Shown here: one piece after another, positions 36,539 through 48,201 of the stretch | Position numbering within the stretch: the first letter of the stretch is position 1 | Layout of the letters: each line of letters begins with the position of its first letter | NCBI GenBank assembly: GCA_030035585.1 | Contig: CM057469.1 | Coordinates: forward strand, 63,071,501 to 63,135,500 | Length of the DNA: 64,000 bases | Source of the DNA: Dugong dugon | Lineage: Eukaryota > Chordata > Mammalia > Sirenia > Dugongidae | Reading direction: 5' to 3' | Notes under the pieces: model-generated | What the model saw: only the letters and a program-made list of their open reading frames with translations | Told to the model about the DNA's origin: nothing | The model's database searches: none | Translations under genes and position numbers: made by a program

Positions 36539-38353
36539 CTTTAACTATTCTACAAAAAAATTGAATGACGCAGGAAGCATCAAATGAAGATGAAAGGAAT
36601 ACACAGAGTCACTGTACCAAAAAGAACTGGTCAACGTTCAGCCACTTCAGGAGGCAGCATATGATCAAGAACCAATGTTACTGAAGGAGGAAATCAAAGC
36701 TGCACCAAAGGCATTGGTGATAAACAATGCTCCAGGAACTGACAAGATACCAACTGAGCTGTTTCAACAAATGGATACAACACTGGAAGCACTCACTCAT
36801 CTATGCCAAGAAATTTTGAAGACGGCTACCTGGACAAACGAATGGAAGAGATGGATATTTACGTCCATTCCCAAAGAAAGTGATCCAACGGAATGCAGAA
36901 ATTATCAAACAATATCATTAATATTACACACAAGTAAAATTATGCTAAAGATAATTCAAAAACTGTTGCAGCAGTACATCGACAGGGAACTGCCAGAAAT
37001 TCAAGCTGGGTCAGAAAAGGATGTGGAATGAGGGACATCACTGCTGATGTCATATGGATCCTGGTTGAAAGCACAGAACACCAGAAAGACATTCACCTGG
37101 GTTTCATCAACAATGTAAAGGCATTTGACTGTGGGGATCATAACAAATTATGGATAACACTGATAAAAATGGGAATTCCAGAACACTTAACTATGCTCAT
37201 GAGGAACCCGTACATAGATTAAGAGGCAGTTGTTCAAACAGAACAAGGGGAAACTGTGTGGTTTAAAATCAGGATAGGTGTGCATTAGGGTTGTATCCTT
37301 TCACCATACTTATTCAATCTGTACGCTGAGCAAATAATTTGAGACGCTGAACCAGATGAAGAACGTGGCATCAGGATTGGAGGAAGACTCATTAACAACC
37401 TGCAATATGCAGATGACACAACCTTGCTTGCTTAAAGTGAAGAGGGCTTGAAGCACTTACTGATGAAGATCGAAGACCACAAACTTCGGTATGGATTACA
37501 CCTCAACATAAAGAAAACAAAAATCCTGACAACTGGACCAATAAGCAACAGCATGATATTACGGGGAAAATACTGAAGTTGTCAAGGCTTTCATTTTACT
37601 TGGATCTACAACCAATGCCCATGGAAGCAGCAGTCAAGTAATCAAACAACATATTGCATTGGGCAAATTTGCTGCAAAAGAGCTCTTTAAAGGGTTAAAA
37701 AGCAAACATGTCACCTTGAGGACTAAGGTGAGCCTGACCCAAACAAAAAAACAAACCACACTTGTTGCCATCAAGTGCATTCTGACTCATAGAGATCCTA
37801 CAGAACAGAGTAGAACTGCCCCATAGGGTTTCCAAGCAGCAGCTAGTGAATTCAAACTGCTGACCTTCTTGGTTAGCAGCCAAGCTCTTAATCACTGCAC
37901 ACCTGACCCAAGCTATGGTATTTTCAGTCACCTCATATGCATGCGAAAGGTGGACCATAAATAAGGAAGACTTAAGAAGAATTGATGCCTTTGATTCAGG
38001 GTGTTGGCGAAGAATATTGAATATACCATGGACTGCCAAAAGAACAAACAAATCTTGGAAGAAGTACAGACAGAATGCTTCTTAGAAACAAGGATGGCAA
38101 GACTTCATTTCACGTACTTTGGACATGTTATCAGGAGGGACCAGTCCCTGGAGAAGGACATCATGCTTGGTAAAGTAGACAGTCAATGAAAAAGACACAG
38201 ACCCTCAATTAGATGGATTGACACAGTGGCAGCAACAATGGGATCAAACACAACAACGATTGTGAGGATGGCGCAGGACCGGGCAGTGTTTCATTCTGTT
38301 GTACACAGGGTCTCATGAGTTGGAAATGACTCAACGGTACCTAACAACAACAA
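36539..38353 (+). mobile_element. RTE/BovB-like LINE, reverse transcriptase part
   Basis: It contains reverse transcriptase sequence: APGTDKIPTELFQQM (36735 on), PKESDPTECRNYQTISL, and the catalytic YADD at 37406-37417. A C-terminal part and the tail GGTACCTAACAACAACAA follow. CTGTTCA at 36532-36538 and 38354-38360 is a possible target duplication. Several stops and frameshifts disable it; the N-terminal endonuclease part is absent. A SINE is inserted at 37743-37901. The 5' boundary is approximate. Confidence 0.92.
37743..37901 (-). mobile_element. AfroSINE-type SINE nested in the RTE
   Basis: A complete minus-strand copy. CCTGACCCAA at 37733-37742 and 37902-37911 is an exact 10-bp target duplication of RTE sequence, so the SINE is younger than this RTE copy. 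Confidence 0.95.
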
Positions 38354-39006
38354 CTGTTCAAAATAAGACAGCACTTAAAAGAGATATTTATATAAAAGCC
38401 ATACTGCATATGCCTTCAAGTTTTCCGTAATGTTACCAAATGGAACCACCCAGAATCAGAGTACAATAAAATCACCAAAAAACATTTTATTTTCTGTTCA
38501 TATTAATCTCCAAATTATTTAATATTTTCATCACAAAAGAACATATTGAAAGATTGGAAAAGAAACATTCTGGCCAATATTGAGCACAGTTGAGCTAGTC
38601 AGAACAAGGCTAGTAAGCATCACCCATAAGGGATAATTTTTCCAGAGCAGAGGAACAATATGAGATAAATCACAAGGTCTCTTAAGATCTTGTGACAAAC
38701 AAAAAATATGACAGGAATCTCACGCTATGAGTATACTTCAACATGAATACTACCAAAAATGGAAAATACGCATAGACTTAGATACTTTTATTTTGGAAGG
38801 GTTTTTAATAGCACTATATTTCATAACAATTATTTAGAAGATAGTATAAACAGAAAATATAACTCCCAATGATTAAATTTCTTAGAAGAGTCAAATTTAC
38901 CATTTCTTAAAGGACTGCAGTGAATATTAACGAGAGTGAAAGAAGTAATTATTTTCCCAATTTAATAGTGATTTTTTTTTTAGAAGCCAATGTCCTTTTC
39001 ACTCAC

Positions 39007-39066
39007 CGGTGCTAGGGAGGGTTGATCTTTCAGAACTTGCTCACTGGCAATAAACATCTCTTGGTT
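39007..39066 (-). CDS. DENND1B: DENND1B 60-nt in-frame exon NQEMFIASEQVLKDQP
   Basis: Twenty whole codons start NQEMFIASEQVLKDQP and end SLAP. They are flanked by a tataag acceptor and a strong gtgagt donor. Human DENND1B has a near-identical segment at this place (NQEIFIACEQVLKDQPALVP), by memory. DENND1A joins LSV directly to HSYF and lacks it. The position between NLSV and HSYF, phase 0-0 ends and intact frame support a real exon rather than a chance ORF. Its size and symmetry make it a good candidate for alternative splicing, but that is inference. It lies between the RTE-bearing intron (35716-39006) and intron 39067-42245. Confidence 0.93.
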
Positions 39067-42000
39067 CTTATAGTACATGAGAGAAAAAACGAACATTTTA
39101 CTTTGATGGGGGAAGCTTACATAACAGTTTGCTGTGTATTTAAGAGAAACCCATGTAGTCACATTATCCACTGAAAATACTTGAATAATATTTATCACAA
39201 ATGTTATCTTAAATGTTGATTTGCTAGATCTTATGCTAGAAAAATCCTATAGAAACTATTTTCATCCTGTAAGAATACAAAATGCTGTGGCTACTTACTT
39301 TGAAATGCAGTTTCAAAATAAGAATTCACATTAGATACTAACTTTTCAAAAAATCTCTGTGATAGTTTAATGGCTATAATGACAAGTCTCAAAAAATTCA
39401 TGTGCTAGAGCATTCATGAAACGCGAAGTTTTAAGAAAATCGTAATAGTCTCTCTTTTAGGACTTGTAACATTTTTCTATGGGAAATTCTACGAAAAACC
39501 AATTTTCTATCCATTTGTAGGGGAACAAAAACTACTATGATCATCAGTTCAATCTGGCATCATGAAACTAAAAAGCTTACTCGTATTTGAAGACAAATGC
39601 TCTAATCCCAATTTGAGAGTCATTAACAGCACAGCACTGGGCATCTTACGTTAGTAGTCTATTGCTGAAATCAACTGCAATTATTAAGTGAACTATGCAC
39701 AAAGGTAAGGTACTGTTTTATCACCCAGCTGATTTTACCAATACTTAAGACACTATATTTGAGAATAAGTTTACTAGACTCAAAAGCTATCACAGGCTGT
39801 TGATTCAAAAGCCTAGAAGAAGTAAGGCTTAGTTGTGGAATTACCATACATAAAAATAAAACATAGTCACTTGAATTCCTTAAACAACATTATTTCAGCA
39901 ACAGTTTAAAATATCCTCTCAAAATATCTCTAGCGTAAGATTTAGCAACTTCAATTCATTAACAACTAACACTTCAACAGCTCTTCATGTTATGGCTATA
40001 TACATCATTTATTGTATTCCCAAAACAACTTTCGGATTCTCTCTAAAAAGCTGAATTACTCAATTTTTCATATAGAGAAAAGGGATTATGAAAAACAGAG
40101 TAACTTTTCTTTCCTAATAGCATGCATTTAGTGACTGTGACTCAAACCAAAATCTTCTAGTTTACTGTTCTTTCTACTTTACCATGTTGATTTTCTAGGC
40201 ACAGAGAACTTAGGTAAAGAGGTCTAGAATTCTTAGATTTACAGTTATTAAGTGTTTCGATCTCCAATATTTTTGAGATGTATTTTTGTAAGATATCTAT
40301 GTACTTCTAAGCAAACATGATACTCAAATTTGAAGGGCACATTTTTATTTCTCAATAATTTACAATAGCTGCCTCCATTATCTTGGCACCTACTCTTTCC
40401 TTAATCCTCTAACAAAACGTTAGATTCACTTTATAAATAAATCTCTTTCAAATAAAACTGATTTCTTTTTGGAAAAAAACGAGGTTTTTCTTCATTCTCC
40501 TTGACACTTTTCTTCAGCCATTAACCATAAACCTTGCATCCTGGCTTCCATGACCTAAAAGTTTGAGTTTCTCCTCGACTGCTCCTCCTCCTCTAATTCT
40601 TTCACTGGCTCGCCTTTCTCTTTCCAGACCGCCTATCTGGTCAATTCCAAAGCTTTAGACCTTAAGCTTTCTGCTCCATGCTCTATATACCCTACCCTTT
40701 AAATAGCTCAATTATTCCTACAACTAGATAACTCCCAAATTTGGGTTGAAAATTCCAGGGGTGTCCTGAGCTCTCCTGCTCCCAATTTCTAAATGACTAC
40801 TAACCATTTCTACTTGTATGTAACAAATGAGGATAGACATAAAGTAGCAGAGAAGATCACAGGAGAGAAAGAACACTTTAACCTGTTACAACAAAAGATT
40901 TCACGAAGGTGGAAATTGAGCTAGTTCTAGACGAAAAACGGTTATCCTACCAAGAGACCTTAGTGAAAAAAAAAAAGGTGTGTGAGAAGCATGATGTCCA
41001 TTCAAGAAACTGAACCAAATAATGTGACCAGAACAGAGAATCAACTAAGGGAGGAAAAAAAAAAAATGAGACAGAAAAATAAAAAGTTGGATTGCAGCTA
41101 AGAAGTGGATGGTCCTGAAAGCCCAGCCAAAAGTTTGAACAAATTCTATAGAAAAGGGGGAGCTACAAAAGGTTTTCAGCAGGGAATTTTGTAGAGTTTA
41201 ATGAAGATTAATCTGACAGTCCTTTGCAGAGAGGACTGAAAAAGAGAAGAAAGACTCCAGGCTAAAGACTACTTGAAGTGCTAAGCACCTGAACTAGGGT
41301 GCTGACAGTGGGAAAAATGTAATGTAAGAGAATACTATTATTAAATAAAATTACAGAGGAAGATTTAGGCAAGAAGTTGTTACCAAAGAAAACATATAAT
41401 CAGGATAACAGTTTCCTTATCTAGCAAAAACACAAAAGATCTATTAATACTATTACATACATTTCAAGTTACCTTAAGTTCCCTTGTATCATATTATTTT
41501 TCTTCTTTATTGGAACAAAAGTTTATTATTCTTTTGGAGGAACCACAATCAACGTGAATAAATTTTAACATTCTATTCACTATGCCAAATTAATGAAGAA
41601 TATTAAGAAAATATCTACCTTTTATGATCATGAATCTTGAACATTTTATAAAACCCCAAAAGCTATTAGTATATTTTTAGATATAGATGGCACAGTTCAT
41701 TGAAAGTTTCAATAGTAAATAATCTGTCCCACCACAGGCTTGTTGATTTGACAAACTTCAATCATATTTCCAGGGTTTTGTGATTACACTAGAAGATGTG
41801 CTCAATCAAAAGGAATGAACAAGGGACTTTGGACTTAGAATTTTTATCATATAGTTATATGTTACATGCCATTTTCAATTCTTATTATGTATTGTTTCAT
41901 TTTTAAGAGGGGTGTGTGTGTGTGTGTGTTCCTTTATTATGCAGTGATTTCAAAAATCAATGTCCCTAACAACCAAAATATCCTCAGGGATTTGGTTATT

Positions 42001-42245
42001 TTTAATGCATAAACGAAGAAAGTCTTTGATTTATAACAGCTACTGAAGTACACACCTGATATTTCAAGTTACGACAGTTAAAGCATATCAGAAAGTCTCA
42101 GTATCATCACTTAGTAATGTTAGTACTAGCACTGAAGTTTTCTGAGATCAGAGGTAACTTGACAGAGAGTTTGTTGAAGGTGTATATATTCTTAAATGAG
42201 TAACTGTTATTACTCCATCAAAACAATTACCAACTGAATACTCAC
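39067..42245 (-). other. DENND1B intron, 3179 bp
   Basis: I recognise no interspersed repeat with confidence. There is a pyrimidine-rich, possibly L2-derived stretch at 40490-40800 and a short GT run near 41909-41928. The rest is AT-rich intron sequence. Confidence 0.7.
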
Positions 42246-42326
42246 CACACTTAAGTTGATAGGAGTATTTGCCTTTGGTACTGGGTGGTTATACAAGGAC
42301 TTGAGAGTTTCATTCAAATCACTCTC
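42246..42326 (-). CDS. DENND1B: DENND1B exon ESDLNETLKSLYNHPVP...NLSV
   Basis: This 81-nt exon has 27 whole codons, an acceptor ending ctctag and a gtgagt donor. It encodes a linker between the uDENN and cDENN parts, including LNETL and NHPVPKANTP. Against remembered human sequence there are conservative differences (ESDL for ENDL, LKS for LRS, PIN for PVN). The ends are phase 0-0. The next exon in transcription order is the 60-nt exon at 39007-39066. Confidence 0.96.
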
Positions 42327-42734
42327 CTAGAGGAAAAACAAGTACATTCTATAAATGAAAGTATACCAAGCAACAATTAAAACTACCTGGTAAAATCAAT
42401 TACTCTGCCATCTCATATTAGACATGTTTTATGAAAACTGCTTTCCACAGGAACATTTCAAATAACTGTAACTGAAATATATATAATAAATATTGAAAAC
42501 ATACTCACATATCTTTATCCAGAAAGAATGTTTCTATTTAACATGAATATATATTTGGCAAAACTTAGTCATTTTAAAAATTGTTATTAAAAAATGCACT
42601 TAGTGATAAAATACACAGACATAGAAGGAAAGCATTTAAATCATTAAATTAAGAAAAACGAGATTGAGTAAGAATAGTAATACAATTTTTATCATCACAT
42701 TATTCTCCCATTTTTCATTTTCATTTTAACTTGT

Positions 42735-43225
42735 TGTTATGTACTGAATTGTATCCCCCAAAAATGTGTGTCAACTTGGTTAGGCCATGATTCCCACTAT
42801 TGTGTGGCTGTCCTCTATTTTGTGATCTGATGTAATTATCTTATGTGTTGTAGATTCTAATCTCTATGATGTTAATGAGTCAGGACACAATCTACAGGAT
42901 TAGGTTGTTTCTTGAGTCAATCTCTTTCGAGACATAAAACAGAGAAGCGAGCAGAGAGGAGTGGGACCTCCTACCGCCAAGAAAGAAGAGCCAGGAGAAT
43001 AGCGTGTCCTTTGGATCCAGGTTCCCTGCACTGAGAAACTCCTAGACCCAGGGAAGATTGATGACAAGGACCTTCTCCCAGAGCTGACAGAGAGAGAAAG
43101 CCTTCCCCTAGAGCTGGCACCCTGAATTTCTATTTTAGCCTCCTAAACGGTGAGAGAATAAACTGGTTTGTTAAAGCCATCCACTTGTGGTATTTCTGTT
43201 AGAGCAGCACTAGATAATTAAGACA
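42735..43225 (+). mobile_element. Solo MaLR-type LTR
   Basis: It starts TGTTATGTACTGAATTGTAT and ends TAATTAAGACA, homologous along its length to 6049-6544. Flanking 5-mers CTTGT and CGTGG match at only three positions. No internal sequence adjoins it. Confidence 0.9.
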
Positions 43226-44145
43226 CGTGGCAAATGTAACTTTTAAGGAATAAAAATAATTTAAAAAAGATTACTGTACTAAGATATGCTTATAATATAC
43301 AGGTTATTCTAAATATTTCTTTTCTAAGTAGCTATTAGTTACTAGTTGACCCAGAATAAATGTGATCAAATAAAACATATAACAAATTTAATTTATAGGA
43401 TTTACACAATAGTGTACCCTTTATGTGCACATCTACTTTTTCTGAATCACACATATAAATCTAATAATAAATATACAAAATATTGTTTCCATAAACAGTT
43501 GCTTTTATTCTCCTTTTAAATTGTTATGTTGGAAAGAATAGACCAAAGAAAAATCAATTGTTATGGGAAGGTGATAATTAATTTTAAGGGATTTGGACAT
43601 TAAACACAAGGTTTCTCAAGACTTCTCTTATGATTTGTCCCTCTACTGACGTAGACATTTACTAAAACAGATCTCTAAAGATCTCTAAAGCATAAACTCA
43701 AAACTGCCTATCTGAAATTTCCTTTAGAATGGCCTTAAAAAGGGGGCTGGGGGAGGTGATATAAAATAAACAATTCATCTTTTGAACACTTAAACAATGA
43801 AATGTACCATACATAATTGTAGATGATATTGATCTTCTGTCTATGTGAAATTCATATAACTACACAAATTTTTAATAATCCTAGCTTTTAGAAATCCTAG
43901 ACTTACTATATATTTTTATTCACAGTAAAAATGTACAATAGCTCATATAAGGATAACCTGAATTATAAATATTCTAAATATCAATCTAAACAGTTGGTAG
44001 CATTGGATTGAAAATGAAAAGAAGAAAGTATTACAATTACAAATTTACTTTTGATTGTTTAATTAATACCATGAATTTCTAGTTCATAGATACAGGATAG
44101 TAAAGACACAAAGATAGTAAAGACAGTGACACAAGGATCAAAGAC

Positions 44146-44326
44146 ACCAAACCAAAACAAAAAGCCCATTGCCATTTAATAGATTCCAACTCATAGTGAC
44201 CCTACAGGACAGAGCAGAACTGCCCCGTAGGGTTTCCAAGGAGTGGCTGGTGGATTCAAACTGCCCACCTTTTGGTTAGCAGCCATGCCTCGCCGTAGCT
44301 CTCTCAACCACTGCACCAAGGCTCTA
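44146..44326 (-). mobile_element. AfroSINE-type SINE with extra bases in the head
   Basis: Tail, body and B box are typical. The tRNA-like part holds a small insertion (ATGCCTCGCCGTAG) before CTCTCAACCACTGCACC. Confidence 0.9.
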
Positions 44327-44440
44327 GTAAATAATGGAGCCAAGTTAAATCCAGGATTGCCGATTTGTAGTATAGGGGTCAATCAAACCACACGACCAAA
44401 AGTTCAATTATATTTTTATTACCAATGACTGTGTTACCTT

Positions 44441-44655
44441 AGGATCCCTGGTGGCGCAGTGGTTAAGCACTTAGCTGTTAACTGAAAGGTTAGCAGTTCA
44501 AACCTACCAGCAGCTCTACAGGAGAGAGATGTGGCAGTCTGCGTCCATAAAGATTTACAGCCTTGGAAGCCCTGTGGGGTAATTCTAATCTGTCCTATAA
44601 GGTCTCTATGAGTTAGAATCAACTGGACATCCACCAGTGGGTTTGGTTTTTTGGC
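44441..44655 (+). mobile_element. AfroSINE-type SINE, tRNA-Asn-like head
   Basis: Head CCCTGGTGGCGCAGTGGTTA and then CTGTTAACTGAAAGG (44475 on), where GTT sits in an anticodon-like loop as in tRNA-Asn. The longer-subfamily middle and the GGGTTTGGTTTTTTGG tail are present. Confidence 0.92.
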
Positions 44656-45033
44656 GGTTAAGTTACTTAATGAATATTTGTGAAGATTTTAAATTCTAAG
44701 GTGACCACTCTCTCCCTTTACTTGGGCACGCTTAAGACACAATTAACCTGAGTGTGATAAGAATGAAAACTAATCTCTGTATTAGAAAGATACGTAGAAG
44801 GACTTTAAAAACACAGTTATGGATTATCCACGCTGTATTTCTTCCTACTCCCCCCCCCCCGCATTACTTTTACTTAATTAAAAAATAGACTGCAGGGTGA
44901 ATTTTAATATTACCATTTTAAAATGTTACCAAAAATAAGAAGTATTATTTCTCTATCACCTGTATTACTGTACTGAATAATTCTTTCTAAACAATTTTGA
45001 TGAAAGACATTTAATGGCAACTAACCCAATCCT

Positions 45034-45193
45034 GGAACCTCAGTGGCACAATGCTTAAGAGCTGGGCTATTAACCAAAAGGTCAGCAGTTCGAATCCACC
45101 AGCTGCCCCTTGGAAACCTTATAGGGCAGTTCTTCTCTGTCCTATAGGGTCGTTATGAGTCAGAATCAACTCAAAGGCATGTAACAACAACAA
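45034..45193 (+). mobile_element. AfroSINE-type SINE with perfect 12-bp target duplication
   Basis: A short-subfamily full-length copy. TAACCCAATCCT flanks it exactly at 45022-45033 and 45194-45205. The tail ends ACAACAACAA. Confidence 0.95.
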
Positions 45194-45702
45194 TAACCCA
45201 ATCCTAACACCTGTTTTTTTTTTTTTTTTTAAATTGGCACATTAAAGATCACATGCAAGATTTCTACTAATTTACCTAAGTCATAAATTTGATTCTTACA
45301 ATAGCTTATTTTCAAATATAGACATAACAATGCTTAATATAGTGCATAGTACATCATACTGGGCATACAATAATATATTTTCAACTGGAATGCATCTACC
45401 AAGGCTAAGAAATAAATGAATAAAAACATACAATACTATGCCTACAAAGAAGTTTTGTTCCTGATTCAGTTCAATTTGTTTAAAACATTGAAACTTTTAA
45501 AAATAAGGTAAGGAAATAAATGACAGTATATTGAAAAACTTAAAATAAGCTTTTCCTACAGAAAGATTTAGGGTGAGGGGAATGATATTCTTAATATATT
45601 CCCATGTAAACATATATCCCTGTCTATAATTTTGTCTATGATTTCCTGTACAGCACTGATTCACAGCATCTAGTTAATAAAAAATGACATGATATCTAGA
45701 CA

Positions 45703-45906
45703 CGCTGTTATTATTAGGTACTGTCGGTTTCAACTCACAGAGACCCACGTGACAGAGTAGAACTGCCGTATAGGGCTTTCTAGGCTGTAATCCTATGGGA
45801 GCAGATCACCAAGCCTTTCTCCTGAGGAGCGGCTGGGTGGGTTTGAACCGCTAACCTTTTGGTTAGCAACCAGGCTCTTAACCATTGCACCACTGGGGCT
45901 CCTTTC
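45703..45906 (-). mobile_element. AfroSINE-type SINE, longer subfamily
   Basis: A full minus-strand copy with the GGCTGTAATCC middle segment. TCTAGACA at 45695-45702 and 45907-45914 is the target duplication. Confidence 0.93.
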
Positions 45907-45979
45907 TCTAGACATTAGGTCCTTCAATTATGAAGTAGAAGTTAAAAAGTAAGTATTATAATTTTATTAATGTATGTTT

Positions 45980-46820
45980 ATTTATTCAACAATTTTTTGC
46001 TCAATACCTATTTGCTACTGGGGATACAGAGATAGAAGAGACTGAAGCCTCAACTTAAATCTTAGTTGTGTAGAAAGAATTACAACACAGTGTAAGTGTT
46101 TTTGGAAACCAGAGCAGGTATCACCTAACTCAGCCTGAGAAGTCAGGAAAGCATTTGGAGAAGCAGTATTTGTGATGTATATAGGATTTTTACAAAGATA
46201 CTTATGCTGCATCTTAAAAGATGAATGCTATTAACGGTAATCACAAGTGGGTGATCTATAATCCTGACAGGCAACTAACTGTGCACAGTTATGTCTTGGG
46301 AAATTTAAGTTGTTCAGAATAATTGGCTGGAACATTATATGTAGGGAATCAGGAGCAGATCAACCCAGAAGGAAGGTCAGAAGCCAGATCTTGAGGCTTC
46401 TTATATGTCATACTATACTGCACACAAGATTTGACTTTACTCAAAAAAGAGGGGGAAGTCACTAAGAGACTACAAGCAGTGGAATGATATAATCAGAGAT
46501 TTTAGAAAGATCATTCTTAAAGATTAGAATATGGGGGTACTTAAGCCAAGAGGTATGAAATGTCCCACAAATAATGTCCAGAGTGAATAGAAAAGAGAAC
46601 AAAGAAAACACAGGGGAGCAGCAAAATTTTAGGTGTAGATGGAGGAAGTGGCTGTTGTTGTTGTTGCTGTGTGCCGTCAAGTCGATCCCGACTCACAGAT
46701 GGGAGGAAAGGGGCCCAAGATAGAGGCTGACGAAACAGGTGAAAGCAAAGAAAGAATAATGTGAGGACAGTCAAGAAAAGCACCATCTCAGGAGGGAGGT
46801 GGTGTCACACGAGAATTTAA
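45980..46820 (-). mobile_element. L2-like LINE remnant
   Basis: TACTGGGGATACAGAGATAG, GCCTGAGAAGTCAGGAAAGC and GTGGAATGATATAATCAGAG fit the reverse strand of L2 3' sequence. Diverged; the far end is uncertain. Confidence 0.5.
46652..46699 (-). mobile_element. AfroSINE-type SINE, tail fragment only
   Basis: GTTGTTGTTGTTGCTGTGTG followed by CCGTCAAGTCGATCCCGACT is the terminal part of the SINE/RTE tail. The rest was never copied or has been lost. Confidence 0.85.
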
Positions 46821-46886
46821 ACACATAACCAGAAGATGGAAAGCATCCCCTGAATGTGGAAATGAGAAAGCAACAACAGGCATTAT

Positions 46887-46904
46887 GGGGGGGGGGGGGG
46901 GGGG
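46887..46904. repeat. (G)18 homopolymer
   Basis: Eighteen G in a row on the + strand, hence C18 in the DENND1B transcript. Confidence 0.97.
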
Positions 46905-47094
46905 ACTATTTTATTTCAATTAAACTGCAGCAAATAGCACAGCTAACATCTTAGTAGATTAATCTTTGTTAAAAACATCATAAAATGACAACAGAAAGAA
47001 TTTATCAAATTATCATCCCAGAGAAGTTAGTTAATTGAAAAACAAACTTCCATTTTTGTTTTGTTTTTATTTTTAAGAAAAAGGCATAGCTTAC

Positions 47095-47164
47095 CAGTTC
47101 CTTAGCCAAGTAATCTGCCAGAGTATTTAAAAGCTTGTAATACACTTCAAACCATGGCAGGTAA
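47095..47164 (-). CDS. DENND1B: DENND1B exon YLPWFEVYYKLLNTLADYLAKEL
   Basis: This 70-nt exon has one base completing Ser and then 23 codons. The acceptor is preceded by a T-rich tract ending in acag, and the donor is gtaagc. The peptide SYLPWFEVYYKLLNTLADYL is diagnostic: DENND1A has FYKLLNILADYTTK here. It is the conserved helix closing the uDENN half of the DENN domain. The last codon is complete, so the following junction is phase 0. Confidence 0.97.
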
Positions 47165-47894
47165 CTGTAAAAAAAATCATTTAAAAAAGTATATATAAAA
47201 TTTAGAACCAAGAAACAATTGATAAACAAATAGTAAATTCACATTATTTCAAACAAGTTGATCCTGGAGGGCAGAAAAGAAGTATACCTATGTTCTCCTT
47301 ACTGTTTCGGTGAAATTTCACATGCTATCTACTACTAGTTCTCATAAAATAAATCAAAATCCAATGTTATGTTATAAAAGTTATTCACTATACTTTTCTA
47401 TCATGGCAACAGTATCCAAAATCATATAATCCCATTTCCTGATAATCACCAAAAGCATTCATAGGAAAAAAATAAACTACCATAATAAAATATAAAATAA
47501 AAATTAATTTTGTCAAGAGGTATTCATCTTTTAAAATAAAATATATAATTGTTTCTCTTTAAATATTACTTAATTGAGTATATAATGCAATATAACTATA
47601 ATTAACCAATTCTTCAGAAGTAGATTTTTAATTGGATGGCAAATTTCAAAATAAATATCAATACAAACAGCAGAAAGCCTATACTAGAAATTGCATCCAA
47701 TAGCTTTTAGATGCCAAAACTAAATATAATTTAGAATTCATTTTCTATTCATTTTGCTACATCAAAGTATAGTTACTTTTTATGAAAACTAAATTACTAA
47801 ATCCAAAAATTATTTGTATGAAATAATATCTATATTTATTATTTTAAAATCAAGTTATTACTACATTTAAAATCTACCCAAATTACTTAATTGA

Positions 47895-48180
47895 GTATTT
47901 ATTGTATGATCCCATGTATATGAAATATCTACAATAGACAAGGTATAGAGATTAAAGTTTATTACTCGTGATCAGGGGTGGGCAGGAGGGAGGGGGAAAG
48001 GAAGACACAATGCTTAGGGGACACTGAGTGACTGTTAAGGTTGATGGAAAAATTCGGGAATGGTTAAGGGTGATAGTTGATCAACATGATCAACTAGTTA
48101 ATGTCACTTAACTATACATATGAAGATTATTGAAATGCCAAATGTTCTGTTACTTACATATTTACCACAATAAAAGAATT
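47895..48180 (+). mobile_element. Old L1 3' end
   Basis: TGTATGATCCCATGTATATG, GATCAGGGGTGGGCAGGAGG and GTTGATGGAAAAATTCGGGA follow the order of ancient mammalian L1 3' ends. Confidence 0.75.
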
Positions 48181-48201
48181 TTTACATATACATATACACT
48201 T

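Larger units (their letters stand above)
35716..39006 (-). other. DENND1B intron, 3291 bp
   Basis: More than half of it is an RTE LINE (36539-38353) on the opposite strand to the gene, with a nested SINE. A 35-base T run lies at 36042-36076. On the transcript it separates the 60-nt exon from the HSYF exon. Confidence 0.8.
42327..47094 (-). other. DENND1B intron, 4768 bp
   Basis: It holds a solo MaLR-type LTR (42735-43225), four SINEs (44146-45906), an L2-like minus-strand stretch (45980-46820) with a SINE tail fragment, and an 18-base G run. Nothing is recognised at 43230-44140 or 45210-45690. Confidence 0.8.
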
